NCBI GenBank assembly: GCA_001949185.1 | Contig: BDGG01000007.1 | Span: 699,675 to 763,674, forward strand | Length of the DNA: 64,000 bases | Source of the DNA: Ramazzottius varieornatus | Taxonomy: Eukaryota; Tardigrada; Eutardigrada; Parachela; Ramazzottiidae | Direction: 5' to 3' | Shown: positions 44,050 to 55,379 of the stretch, piece after piece | Layout: every line of letters starts with the position of its first letter | Numbering within the stretch: the stretch's first letter is position 1 | Notes under the pieces: model-generated | What the model saw: the letters and a program-made list of their open reading frames with translations, nothing else | Database searches by the model: none | What the model was told of the DNA's origin: nothing | Program-made: the position numbers and the translations under genes

Positions 44050-47000
44050 TCATATCAACGAAGCGAAAGGATCATTACTGGCTGCTGGAACTGCCGACCG
44101 TGTCGGGCTGTTTTGCTGGCCAGGCGTCCCTGCTGTAGCTATGAAAGGGTTCCATGCACCGGCAGCTGCCTGGCCCATTCCCATCTGGCCTTGCTGCCCT
44201 CCAAAATTACTCTGAAAGCACACAAATAAATTCTGAAAAACAGCTGGAAAATCTGGAAACGAGTAAAACAACCTGAACAAGACCGATTTCCAAGTGGCGC
44301 ATGCTTTCAGCTAATAACATTGAACGCGTGTGCCACCTGGGTAAACTGGACAGAATCATTCTTCCGAATGGCGCACACATCCAGCGCAAGACACTAGGAA
44401 TGTGCGCCACTTTAGCAAACAATCTTGCAAGTTCGTCTGCCCAGCTCACAACTCATTTTTAGGAAAATTCAAAAAGTTTCAAAGAATGTTCTGTGGGTTA
44501 GTTTGAACTACTGGACGTACCACCGGGTTGGTGGCTGTCATGGGTTGTCTCTGTCCGCCAGGAGCCATGAAGCCCGCTGCGCCCATGCCGCCCATCTGTC
44601 CTTGGTTCGGCATGGACTGCGGTCGCACTCCGTAGGCACCCAAGCTACCTAAATTCAGGTTGTTGGCGAGGTTCGCCAAGCTCTGATTGACGTCGTGCTG
44701 GATCAGCTTGGGTTGACCACCGTTCATCGCTGAAGCTGCTTTGGTCGGTGGAACACCTAAAACGAGGAACCCAGCTTGACCAAAACGTACCGCAGACTTT
44801 CTGTTGAAGGTATGCTTACCGAAAGGAGACTGCTGTTGTTGGGGTTGGCCAAACACCGAGCCGAAGTCAGCGTCGAACGGCGAGGACTGCGTCAGTGGAG
44901 ATGAAGCGGACTTCTGCGCAGCCATCTGGGAGCCATTGAAGGCCAACGGGTTGACGCCGGAAGCGGGATACCCGTTCGCGGGAACGGCGAAGGGGTTGTA
45001 AGCGGTAGCTGCCGGAGATTGCATTGTTGCTGGCGCGAAACCACCTGGAAGAAATTCAAAATTTTTTCCGAAGATCAAAAGGACATCACAGCCCACAATT
45101 TTAAAAAAACCTCCGAAAGGAACTTTCACAATTTGTAAAACCAGAAAATATTTTCTGTACATTTCACACGGTCATATTTTCTTGAATGGTATTTCCAAAT
45201 TAAACGCCAAAACTTTCACAAAAATGCGAATAAATATCCGGAAAAGAAACCTGAAAGAATCTAATAAACGTTGCTCAAATGTTTTCCCTGAAATTTCGAC
45301 TGCGAAAATCATACCGTACCTGTTGGACTAGCGAAGGGGTTGCTGTAAGGTGTCGCACCGAAAGGCAGGCCTTGTGGTGGTACAGCGCTTCTTGGAGGCT
45401 GGTTGTACTGGCTCATGATGTTGGTCATGGCGTCGAAGTTGGAAGCGGCCTGCGTCGAAGGGGCGTTGCCGGCAAAGTCCAGGTCCATCAGCGAGTCAAA
45501 GTCACTCTTGGAGGACGAGGCTGACGCTGACTGTCCACCGGGCGGCGCAATGGTCAGACCATTGGAATGGCCGTTGGTGGGGGACGACGCTGCGGAAGGA
45601 GGCTTCGGGAAGGATCCCGAAGACTGCGCCGCGACTCTGGCTTGCTCTTCCTTCTTTTTCTGAAACAAGAAAAAACTCAGTAAGTTTCAGCCATCTTACC
45701 ATTTCGTTTTGATAAGTCAAAGAAACGAAGGATGAATATTTTATTCATTTTTTACCCTGATTTCTTCCATGGCTTGTTCTTCCTCCATTATTGCTCGTTG
45801 CTTCTCCTTCTCGCCCACTTCGTTCAACGCATGTTCCGTGGCCGAAAGAGACATCAGGCCAGTCTGGATGCTCCCCGAACTGAAAGAATACTGACAGTCA
45901 AATAACCTATTTCGACAAAACCCGACGGCAGAAGATTTACTTCGTCATCGCGCCAGGCGGAGATCCAGCTGACTTCTTGCCGCCTTCCAGCTGGTCAAGA
46001 TGCTGTTCTAACGCGTCAAGCAAGCTGGCTGGCGCCTAAAGCAGAAGAAAAAGAACCTTACAATTCAGTCGAAGTTACAAAAGAAACCCTAATGTCAGCA
46101 AAACGTTCAACGAACAGGGAGCTCCGGGGACCGGAAGTGGAAGCTTACCTTGGTTAGGTCGGGTATTTCGCCCTTAGGGATGCCGACGTTTTCAGCGACT
46201 TTGAGAAAACTGGCAACTTTATCCATCCTGACGAGAAATTTTTTATAGATGTCAAGCGCATCACGGCAGTTCTTCTTGTTCATATCGAAATATTTCTCTG
46301 CAAACAGGAAGAAACATGGTCGCTGTTTCTTTCGTCGTCAGATGATCATATTTCCTGGTGTCCTACCCAGCATATTGATAATTCCGTCATTATAACAAGC
46401 GAAAAGCCTTATGAGATCCCTGAAGAGCAGGACAAAACAGCTGCTGATCACGGCATTTGTCAGTTCATTTGGCGAACACTGCAAAAGAAAGGCATGTCAG
46501 CATCACTCATCAGCCAACCGTATCCTTATAAAAGCATTTAGATTCTTGGCCATTTTCCACTCTTACATCAAATTCCAAAAGTGCGTCCATCTGTTCCTGT
46601 ATCACCGGTAACGTCTTGAGTAGTTTCTCCGCCGACATCTTCCGCAACATGCCGTCTTCCTTCCTGCAACCGGAGAGACTGTAAACTCAGACATTCAAGG
46701 CCGTGCCTAGTACCTCAACACTAATTAAACGGAAGGAGTGACAGCACGGACCTGCTAGGGCTATCCAGTTAAGCACGGCCTAATGAGCTGATTGTTGATT
46801 AACCCACAACACATTCAAACTTCGCAGTGGGAAACTCTTTCTATCGATTTTTTCTCCTTGTTCTTTCCTCATTCTGCGCAGGCTCTGGGGCGACCATAAC
46901 GATCGTTTTCTCGCGTGTGATCCCCGGCTGTCTTATCACGATTAACTGGGCTTGGCAGGAGCTTCATCGAGTTCACGGTGCAAACAGTGCAAAAAACGCT

Positions 47001-48545
47001 CGTGGAGCGACCGCTGCCCTTTCCCTTTGTTTATCGATCGCTTCTCCCTGAATTCCTTCACTTGAGCCATAACATGGACAAGAGGAGTTACACAATACAC
47101 TTCGTGACGTAAGATAAGGCCTTGCCTTCGAACTTGTGGGAAAAATACACTTGGACAGATGGGAATCTGTTGAACTGTTCCGATCAGAACGCATTGAGTC
47201 TCGCTGTTGGACTTCCGTCTGAGGTTCAACGGTCGAACAACCCACTTTTCCTACTCGCTTCTGCCTACCTGTCTCACAAAAACAACTAACTCATCCTCTG
47301 ACTCACTAGATGCAATCAGAGAGAAATACCACATTTTCAGGAAAGTTACGAAAACTAGAGAATCTTCGACTGCTCCAAAATCAACACAGGATAAACCGTT
47401 GATTGTTGACTCGGCCATACTAGGCTGAGGCGTTGATTGAGAAGTGGGCAAAGTTCTTGATTGAGCCGTTCTTACCCTCGTTTGACTTTGCAGAAATCAA
47501 AGGCGACAACGCGATACGACAGGGCTTTTTGGTTTAAATACTTGGAGTAGCGGCGAATATACGTTGACATATCATATCCTGAAGCACAAGAAAAGAGCAC
47601 ATATTTGATAAGAGCACATGGTCATTGTCACGGAAGCAATCAGGAATGAATTCAATCGGTCAGAAAGATAATTAATTCTGCTCACCTTGCACGCCGCTCT
47701 TGTTATCCAGGAATGAGTTCAAGGAGAAAGAACTGTTGGCAGACGCGAGAAACTGGATGAATCTCTGTGAAAGACAACACGAATCAGCAAAGAGTAAATT
47801 CTTCCGAAGGAATACAACAGAAAAGGTGATATTAATTTCAATTTAATTTACGGTTATATACTAATATTCGTCAATCGTCACATGTTCGTCTCGCGTGGCG
47901 TCTATTCATTCTAAATAGGTTGCCTGGGCTTCTTCTTCGCTTAAGCTTCGTGTTTTAGGACGAAGAAACACACCTCATTTCCGTATAACATCAGATGATG
48001 TATCGACACCAACGCCTTGTAGACGACGATCCAGTTTGGGTGCTGTAATCGATCAAGGAGAAGATTCGCCAGCTGCGGGATGGACACATTGGGCTCCTCC
48101 GTACAGTGCAGAAGATCTGCAAAAACAAATCCGTTCGTTTTAGCACACGACACGAAGCGAGATAAGATTCTTCCTGACAAAATACAGTATTTAATTTAGA
48201 TACAAAATCGGCCACGTGGTATCGGGTGAATTACAGTCTACACCCGTGACCAATCAAATACCGTACCTTCGTCATCAATAAATGTATCAACGTGCCACCA
48301 GTACAACAAACGACAGTCACGTGACATTTGATCACTAATTTTATGGATGGTGATCCTTTATTAAATCAAATTTCTCAAATTTCGCTCTTTCTCTTCCACT
48401 CACAATCGAGATGTTTCTTTTTGGGTCCGATAGGTTCTTCCGTCGTCGCTTTACAAACAGCTTTGGCCAGCATATGGCCTGCCAGACCAAACCTTGCTGC
48501 GTTGATCCGATCCGCAATGGTCTGACCTCCCGCATTCATATTCAT
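44050..48545 (-). CDS. PICALM: AP180/CALM clathrin assembly protein (ANTH domain)
   Basis: Thirteen exons: 48545-48404, 48116-47974, 47764-47686, 47578-47476, 46663-46567, 46478-46367, 46297-46149, 46035-45941, 45879-45756, 45659-45320, 45044-44820, 44756-44521, 44211-44050. They join in phase to 668 codons plus TGA. Residues 1 to about 285 form an ANTH domain: [18 protein letters not shown] with the phosphoinositide-binding KKKH at 41-44, [49 protein letters not shown]. The tail is disordered, with a coiled Glu/Lys stretch, Ala/Ser/Gln-rich sequence and repeated NPF/DPF-type motifs (SNPFAS, YNPFAV, WNPFIA, NDPFAS) for EH-domain and adaptor binding. By family it couples PIP2 membranes to clathrin and recruits SNAREs in endocytosis. 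The last intron holds a palindromic repeat; retaining it ends the protein at 44479. Confidence 0.95.
44270..44455. repeat. Intronic GTGGCGCA palindrome, copy 10 (two units)
   Basis: In the last AP180 intron (44212-44520). Units: CAAGTGGCGCATGCTTTCAG / GCGTGTGCCACCTGGG and GAATGGCGCACACATCCAGC / ATGTGCGCCACTTTAG. Closes ATCTTGCAAGTTCGTCTGC. Confidence 0.75.
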
Positions 48546-48549
48546 TTTC

Positions 48550-49570
48550 AGTCGTCAAAATAATCCTCTTCCTGATAATAAGAAGCTATCTGCTCCCTCC
48601 GCCTTTCAGCTCCCTTCCCCGTACGGATTATCCCCACATGCAACAATACGATGGACCGCTAACAGGTTCTACCACCAGATAGTTTTGTAAACAACCAAGG
48701 GCTATGGAACATCAACTGTTAAGCGATGCAGAAGCGAGAAGAACATCCACTTGGTAAAGAAGAAAACATCAGTAGAAACGAAGAAGACATTTTCGTCCGT
48801 GAGTCACACCACGACGCGAACAGTGATTCCACGCAACCGTGATGCGAGTGGAGTCACAGTGTGTCGCGTAGTGGTCAATCAGGCGTACGTCGTACAATGA
48901 CGCAACCCGATGTTCAACAACAGGCGGCACCATTTTCTGGATTAATAAGCGCGCAACAGGCGCCACCTACGAAGGACCCAAAGCATCTGACGGTTTGCAT
49001 CGTAGATGCCGCCAGCCAAAAAGGTAGTGCCATGATCCGTCACTAGGAGAAGCACCCCCTGTAAACTGACCTCCAAAGCCTACGGTCCACCAATACCGTT
49101 TAACCTGAGGGTCCAAACTGGTTTTTTAGGGATCAGCTGTGTTGGGGTGGGGGTGCACTCCGCCCAAAATCATGGCACGAACCTCGTTGGCAGGCGGCAT
49201 CTATGGTTTACATAATTTTCGCGACGGCTTCGAACATCTGACAGTTTGAAGAATTCCACAGTCTGTCTATATCTGCACAAACTCGGAGGGAAGACAAAGG
49301 CAATATTTCCATGCTTTGTTTCTTTCCGAACATCGACCGGAACGCTTTCTCGGACATGTGAGTTTCCCGCAAACATGAATGGTGATGCGAGACTTAGGCA
49401 GGTTGTAAACAAGACTGCGAAAAAGTTGCAGCATTAAACCAGTTTTTCCTCACCCTGGGAAAACCTTTGAACGTTATTGGCTTGCTTCACTTCCTTCTCG
49501 GTTTCTATTACCCTCTATGCCTGATGAGACCCAATGTCTAACAGTTGTCTCACACTGCGTTAATCGACGC
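48550..49570. other. Divergent upstream region of AP180 and the DUF2807-like gene
   Basis: About 1 kb between the AP180 start and the next gene. Open frames are short and without domains. No repeat or RNA gene seen. Confidence 0.45.
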
Positions 49571-49581
49571 CTGTTTCATAC

Positions 49582-49588
49582 TATAAAG
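49582..49588 (+). promoter_or_regulatory. Candidate TATA box of the DUF2807-like gene
   Basis: TATAAAG in CATACTATAAAGTGTG, 150 bp before the ATG at 49738. A start site near 49612 would leave a 5' UTR of about 125 bases. Sequence match only. Confidence 0.4.
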
Positions 49589-49737
49589 TGTGAAAGTTTG
49601 GTTTTCTAACGCACGTTTCTGTCAAATTGACAGATTTCACACTTGCGACTATTGTTCTAGTTTCTCATTGTATCTGTCGACACCTGACCAATTCTCGACA
49701 CCGAAGACGGTGTCCGTGGAAAAAAAAGACTCGTCCT

Positions 49738-50463
49738 ATGAAGATGGCACACGTTTGCTCCTTATTATTTGTGGCCTACTTGCTCTGCTTTCTATCCCTG
49801 GCACGGGTACAAGCAAATATTACGGAGACTCGGCAAGGTTCTGGATACACGGGGGTTGAGTCTGCAGGACCTTTCATCGTCTCAATCGATCAAAATGGAT
49901 CGGAAGGACTTCGCATCGAGGCCGCCCTGGACGATCACAACGTTACGAATTCCATCGAAACCTTCGTTGAGAAACAAGCCTTGAAGATTCGATTTATGTG
50001 GCCGTATTCTGAAGACGACGGACGATTCGCTGGACTTATCCGTATTATCGTTTCTGCGAAATCAGTCAACAGTTTCGTCCTGGCTGGTGCTGGATCCATG
50101 ACAATCAATCAACCCGTAAGAGCCTCCTCGATCAACGTAGTCAACAGCGGTAGTGGGCCTGTTGTTCTGACTGTGGAGCAAGCTTCCGACTTCAACGCAG
50201 CTCTAAGCGGAACCGGAACTATCAAGGTGGGCGGTAGTACGCAGAATGCCAATATTGTTGTCAGTGGCGCAGGTGGAATCAACGGTGATGCACTTCAAGC
50301 CGACAGCGTTAGTGTGTCGATGTTCGGCGCAGGTGGCGTCGTGATCAACGCCCAACGAATGCTTTCAGTCCTGATGATGGGATCCGGGAGGGTGAACTAC
50401 AGAGGCAATCCCATGACCAATATCATGCGCATGGGCACTGGATCCATCAACCAGATCCCTTAA
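49738..50463 (+). CDS. Secreted DUF2807-like (GIN/head beta-helix) protein, intronless
   Basis: Single open frame of 241 codons plus TAA. The start at 49738 is chosen because it opens on a signal peptide (MKMAHVCSLLFVAYLLCFLSLARVQA); an upstream in-frame ATG at 49627 would bury it. The body is a run of short beta-strand repeats rich in Gly, Ser, Val and Asn (VNSFVLAGAGSMTI, SSINVVNSGSGPVVLTVE, FNAALSGTGTIKVGGS, VVSGAGGINGDA, LMMGSGRVNYRG). This is the pattern of the DUF2807/GIN domain, a right-handed beta-helix family known mainly from bacteria. No transmembrane segment is visible after the signal peptide, so secretion is inferred. Two AATAAA signals follow (about 50599 and 50619), which shows an animal-type transcript end. 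The exact family is my reading and the function is unknown. Confidence 0.7.
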   Translation: MKMAHVCSLLFVAYLLCFLSLARVQANITETRQGSGYTGVESAGPFIVSIDQNGSEGLRIEAALDDHNVTNSIETFVEKQALKIRFMWPYSEDDGRFAGLIRIIVSAKSVNSFVLAGAGSMTINQPVRASSINVVNSGSGPVVLTVEQASDFNAALSGTGTIKVGGSTQNANIVVSGAGGINGDALQADSVSVSMFGAGGVVINAQRMLSVLMMGSGRVNYRGNPMTNIMRMGTGSINQIP

Positions 50464-50598
50464 TGTTTTCTGCGTACCATTGTTCCCAGTTCTAGTTTCA
50501 ATTGAACCTGTCACATTGTTTGCTAAGTTAAGGAGCGCACTGTGAAACACTAAAATAAGATATCTGCGTCCTATTCTTGGGTCTGTTCCGGCAAAGAA

Positions 50599-50624
50599 AT
50601 AAAATTTACTGATTCACAATAAAT
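50599..50624 (+). terminator. Polyadenylation signals of the DUF2807-like gene
   Basis: Two AATAAA hexamers (AGAAATAAAATT and ACAATAAATCAC) about 135 and 155 bases past the stop. Confidence 0.5.
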
Positions 50625-51026
50625 CACAAAATGAGAAGTTCCTGGTACATGAAACAGCTAGAACCTAGAATATACTGCGAACTGCTTTACTGTTTTTTCT
50701 AGTGAAGAAATAGTTCTAGTCTGAGACGGCGAGGGTTCGGTGGTGGCGGAGGTTGAGAAACCAGGACACACACAACGACGTGGCCCGCTATTGTTCCAAA
50801 CAGAGTTCATCCACGTTCAGAAGCCACCAGTTCAAGTCTTCCACATGTTTTCGATGAAGAAATGTCCTGGACAGGAAGACTATGGTTCGATGAGTACTAG
50901 TGCAAATTCGGGTAGGAAAGGTCTTACCAGGCAGCCGCAGTCAGAGTAACGATGATAAATGCGACCGTGCTAAGCGCTGCTATCAGATGATTATGATCTA
51001 AGAAACGCAGATAAGCTCTGTTTCAT

Positions 51027-51720
51027 CTACCGATGGGTGGTACTTTTAGCCTCCTGGCAACCCATCCAACATTTTTTATGGATTCTTTTACGGCCATAGT
51101 TCTTAGTTCGCGAGGCGGGTGAACTTAGCCGTTTTAGAAAGTTAAGATCAGCTCTTGATCATCCCCCTACGTGGGAAAATCAACTGAAAGGATCTCTGAT
51201 CCTCAGTATGTACGATCCTCCACACAGTTGTACGCGTGAACGCGCGCGCCGTCCCGAGTAGTAAGCACACGGCAGACCGGCCAATCAACGGTCAGCTATC
51301 AGTCAGTCGAGCATGAATGTGCAGTATCACACACGGATGGCCCAGCGTGTCANNNNNNNNNNNNNNNNNNNNNNNNNNNNNNNNNNNNNNNNNNNNNNNN
51401 NNATTGATTACCTGATTATTACCCATGGCGCAAATCTGTTCGACTGATTGACAGCTGACCGTTGATTGACCGGTCTGCCGCGTGCTCACTACCCGGGACG
51501 GATTCGAGCGTACGACTGTGTGGAGGATCGTACATACTGAGAATCAGAGATTCAATCAGTTGATCTCCCCCCTAGCGGGATGATGAAAAGCTGACCTTGA
51601 CTTTCTAAAACGGCCAAGTTGACCCGCCTTGCGAACTAAGAACTATGGCAGTAAAAGAATCATAAAAAATATTGTATGGGTTGGCCAGGAGGCTAAAAGT
51701 ACCACCCATCGGTAGATGAA
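51027..51720. mobile_element. Foldback element with about 320-bp arms around an assembly gap
   Basis: Left arm from CTACCGATGGGTGGTACTTT to about 51325. Right arm (about 51420-51717) is its reverse complement, ending ACCACCCATCGGTAG. The arms differ by roughly 10-15 percent, including small indels, so the palindrome is real and old. The centre contains a run of 50 N (51353-51402). No coding capacity seen. Confidence 0.7.
51353..51402. other. Assembly gap (50 N)
   Basis: Exactly 50 undetermined bases at the axis of a long inverted repeat, where short-read assembly commonly breaks. Confidence 0.98.
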
Positions 51721-51749
51721 ACCAGGGCCGACGCGCCAGATATCGAATG

Positions 51750-51981
51750 CAGTGTTATTTTAATCATTATAATAGAAAATCGATTCTAATAATTAAAATC
51801 GTTATAATTGTGCGGGTTGGTGTTTGCGTGATTGATTGATTCATAATAGGAGACCGAATTTTAATTTTAATAATTGAAATTCGTTTGCGATAATTGATTT
51901 TACTTGCAGTCAGCTGATCACGCAGACTTAACATTAGCACGTGACTTTTAATAATTTTAATTGCATAGTAAGATAACACTG
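51750..51981. mobile_element. hAT-type MITE (232 bp)
   Basis: Inverted ends CAGTGTTATTTTA and CAGTGTTATCTTA (reverse complement of the right end) flank a very AT-rich core. The element is bordered by ATCGAATG (51742-51749) and ATCGGATG (51982-51989), an 8-bp target duplication with one mismatch. An 8-bp duplication and CAGTG ends are the hAT superfamily signature. The related arm at about 52600-52620 supplies the empty site (ATCGAATGGATC). Confidence 0.8.
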
Positions 51982-52685
51982 ATCGGATGGATCAAACTTC
52001 TGCTTATGGGACGTCATGGTGTCGAAACATAAAGATACTTTGATTTGATTGTTGGGATGCGTTGTCACCACGATACTACACATCCACCATTAATCACAGC
52101 AGTAATTAGAAATCTATACAACGGTGCAAACTAGTTTATACAAGGTCTGAGGGCTGCTTGTGTTTACACTGATATTGGTTCAACAAACAAAGGCATTGGC
52201 CAACAAAGGCAAGACACAGCACTGCGAATTATGCAGACTTTGATGTGTATCTAATGCTCACGTTCAGTCAACGCATGAATTCTAGCCGTGCCAAAATATC
52301 AAAGGAGAGGTGAGAATAACAATGCCAGGGCCATTTGTATGTAGTTGATGAACAGAAATGGGCAACCCACCAACGAACAACCGGTGCATATTAATAACCA
52401 TCGAACGAAAATGTTTGACGTGATGATACGGACGTAAGCTTCTTCTAGCATACGTCGACTGGTCAGTATCCGGAACCAGCTTTGGGATTCTGAAAATAAC
52501 TTTCTGACGAAATTGTTGTGGCACCAGTACAGTTTTGTGGCTCCCTGTGATTCATCAATCAAATATTTTTATGTTTCGACACCATGATCGTCCCATAAGC
52601 AAAAGTTCGATCCATTCGATATAGGGTGCGTCGGCCCTGGATGAAACAGAGCTTAGAAATGAAACGGTTTTGTGGAAGTTATCGG

Positions 52686-55372
52686 TCACGTTCGGGTGCA
52701 CTTCGAGTAGCTTTGGCTTTTACCACTTGGATTTCTACATTTTTCCATGAATCCATCGAACCCGCAGAACGGCGTGTCCGATGGGAGAGTATCTGAGCTG
52801 AACCAGGAAAACGTCATAGTCTGATCAAGCTTCAGAGTGAGTCCCGGTAGTTCGAAAAGAACCTTCGGAATGAGAATGTGCATTTATTTGTGCTATGGGT
52901 ATCAGTTGTAAGTTCCGGGTTGCGTCTAACCTCCCGTTCCTCCATGTCTGGTTGCCTCAAGCGCGTAACTATTAGGTCTAAAGTTCGTCTTCCCAGTGCG
53001 TCAATGTTGACAGTCCCAGACGGAACATCGAATGTTCGGTTCAGGAATAGTGGTACTAACTTTCGGCCTCCAATTGGTAAGGGGCGTGTACCGTTTTGCG
53101 TTGATTCCCGAATTATCTGTTGTAAGATAAAAGAGTATAATCTAGTCCTTCCGTAGTCCATGTCGAGCGGAACTGGCGCTCTTCATAGAAATCAAGCGGA
53201 CGAGTACAGTCCGATCGCTCGAGATGCGTGAAATCTTCGGGTTGCAATTTAAGGCCTGCCAAACATTCTCCGTACATGCAGTGAAAGCATGCCAAGCTGA
53301 AGGCCAAAATTACACAACACATGCATTCACACCGTGCTTTGACTGGTGTAATCAACTAATCCAGCCGGAAGTCTCCGGTTGGTTGGGCATGGCGGGTAGT
53401 ATAGTTAACTTCGACCAATTATCGTGCTTAGAAAACCGGAAAATCTTATACACATTTTGAGCGACCGGCCTATAGTCTTTTGCCTACCTGATCTACGATA
53501 AAGACTACGTCGTAAGCTGTCATTGGTACCTGAACACTCTGGAAAATGGTCAACAACTGCACTTAGAAGTCAAAGAACGAACGAGGCTCGTACTATTTCT
53601 TTCACTAAGACGGGCTTCGATATGCCCATCCGTTGTCTGCTTCGTTGAGCTACTTCAACTCCACGCTGCAGAGCGGACGCTGGGGGAGGCTTTGGCTCGA
53701 GGATAAGAAGGGACTTGAACGCAGTCATAGCTACCTAGAGCAGGATCGTACCATCTTCGGAATTTTAGATCTTACCACTTAATCATCAAATACTTTCGAA
53801 TTCTCAATTTAATATTGCGCGATACTACGCAATATCCGTATTTTGAAATAAACGAACAACTCCACTTTTACCGTATCGTCGGACAAGTTGTAGTTCCAGC
53901 TCAGATAACCGTATACCGAAGTATCTCGTATCGGTTCCAGAGTGAAGTACACGTACTGACCATCGGTCATGTTCAAGGCAGAAGCTCTACAAAGAAATCA
54001 TGTTGTCGAACTTTGACAAGCAGGATTTGGAATTGTATTAATCATCCTTTGATCATGTAAAATAGGCGACTGCCGTCCATTCCGAGCTTGCATCGCTTGA
54101 CAGATTAAGGCACCCGTGCGGGCCAATGGCTTCGTTTCGAGCTGTTTGAGACGAGAGCTGGACTCTGCACATGTCAGGCCTATCCTATGTTCTTTCCCGT
54201 AAACATAATTATCCGCTTCATCGGAAACGACCCCGGTTAAAGTAGCCTCGAGAAAATCTTGACGAGAAAAACAGCAAGCTGAAATTCCAGGCGGTAAACG
54301 TGACCATGTATGTAGACGACACGAAGGTTTACTTTTACCTGATCAGTAGCTGCCGCAGGTCCGAGTTGATTCCGAAATACAAAAGAACTGCAGGAAAACA
54401 ATTTGTCATTGTAGCTTACGAAAACCGCAGACCGAAGTGCACAATACCAGGGAAGGCCAGAACGGCTTACCGCGGCTCGATGAGTTGAACAACCGAAGGA
54501 CCTCATCATGGTTTGGTTTCTCGGGCGTGATCTCGTTCACGTAGAGCTGGATCCACGGATTCTGCCTCATGTACTTGACAAACAAGACGGAGCAAAGTCT
54601 GTAGCGAGGAACCACCGCTTGCAGTCCGATCAAGACAAATATCTTGCTCCAGCCGTATTTCGCAAACAGAGATCTGTACAGCTCCGGATAGTTTGCGCAA
54701 CCGAAATAAGTAGTGATCCAGGTTGAGCCGCGTTGTCTGTCAGCCAAAGTGGGAGCACCTTCTCCTGAACTATCAATACAAATTTCGAATGCAGCCATAA
54801 GCTTGTCCATGGATTTCAGTAGTGTTGTGTATTCGCTGCAGTTGTGTACCTGGTTGTAAATAGGATGTCCCAGTGACTTGCTAGATTCTCGACAAATGGA
54901 GCTTCATTGCAGTCTGCAAGTTACGAAACGGTAAAAGACCAGGGACATTCTTTTTTTCGGAAATCTCCATACGTGGAACCAAGCTTGCACTGTCTCTGCC
55001 CCATGACAAAATATGAGGGCACTTACTCGGCCACACGAATATATTTGTGCTTGAACCATTGGAAGTAGCCTGCGTGTAATACCAGCGAGCCAAGAGGTAC
55101 TGACTATCGTCGGCTACACTAGAGCAGTCGCCGGCACGGTCATCAGGCTGGAATATGTTGGTGTGGGTGTATCGAATTGAAGAGCGGTTATTCTGTTCTC
55201 GAAGATCATCCATCGCACAATCAAGAAACGGTTCCACGACTGCACGAATAGGATTGCGCGAAGTGTTGGCGAAGCGTAGTGAGACGATGTTTACATCGAT
55301 GTATGCGTTGACACAACGAATCATGACAGATAACGAAAGCATCGCGCTAAAACACCTACGTTCAGAATTCAT
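52686..55372 (-). CDS. Receptor-guanylyl-cyclase-like ectodomain without membrane or cyclase exons (copy 1)
   Basis: Eight exons (55372-55027, 54913-54850, 54769-54471, 54387-54339, 53986-53872, 53556-53488, 53116-52931, 52862-52724) chain in phase. The start gives a signal peptide (MNSERRCFSAMLSLSVMIRCVNA), followed by a periplasmic-binding-type ligand domain: VNIVSLRFANTSRNPIRAVV, YTHTNIFQPDDRAGDC, FAKYGWSKIFVLIG, YVYFTLEPIRDTSVYGYLSW, FLNRTFDVPSGTVNIDALG and the juxtamembrane TPFCGFDG also seen in the full cyclase. Exon 8 ends in phase 1 at a donor (52724) where a transmembrane exon would be expected, but none is found before the transposon boundary at 52655. Without splicing, translation stops at 52686 after 13 extra residues, giving a secreted protein of about 433 residues. 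Decoy receptor or truncated gene are both possible. Confidence 0.7.
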
Positions 55373-55379
55373 CTTCCAT

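Larger units (their letters stand above)
51012..52655. mobile_element. Composite element with about 105-bp terminal inverted repeats, split by two insertions
   Basis: The right arm (52655 back to about 52561), read in reverse complement, runs TAAGCTCTGTTTCAT, CCAGGGCCGACGC, TATCGAATGGATC, TTTTGCTTATGGGACG, GGTGTCGAAACATAAA. The same blocks appear in the same order on the left but are split: the first at 51012-51026, the next at 51722-51749, the rest at 51982-52040. The two gaps hold the foldback element and the hAT-type MITE listed separately. The internal region (about 52050-52560) has an 87-codon hydrophobic open frame of unknown nature on the minus strand. No transposase was seen. Confidence 0.6.

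Noticed and set aside
51012-51720. The long inverted repeat around the N gap as an assembly artefact
   Set aside because: The two arms differ by many substitutions and small indels. An artefactual mirror copy would be identical.
52282-52562. Hydrophobic 87-codon frame as the missing membrane exon of ectodomain copy 1
   Set aside because: It lies inside the transposon-like composite, has no cyclase juxtamembrane sequence, and no acceptor in phase 1 was found.
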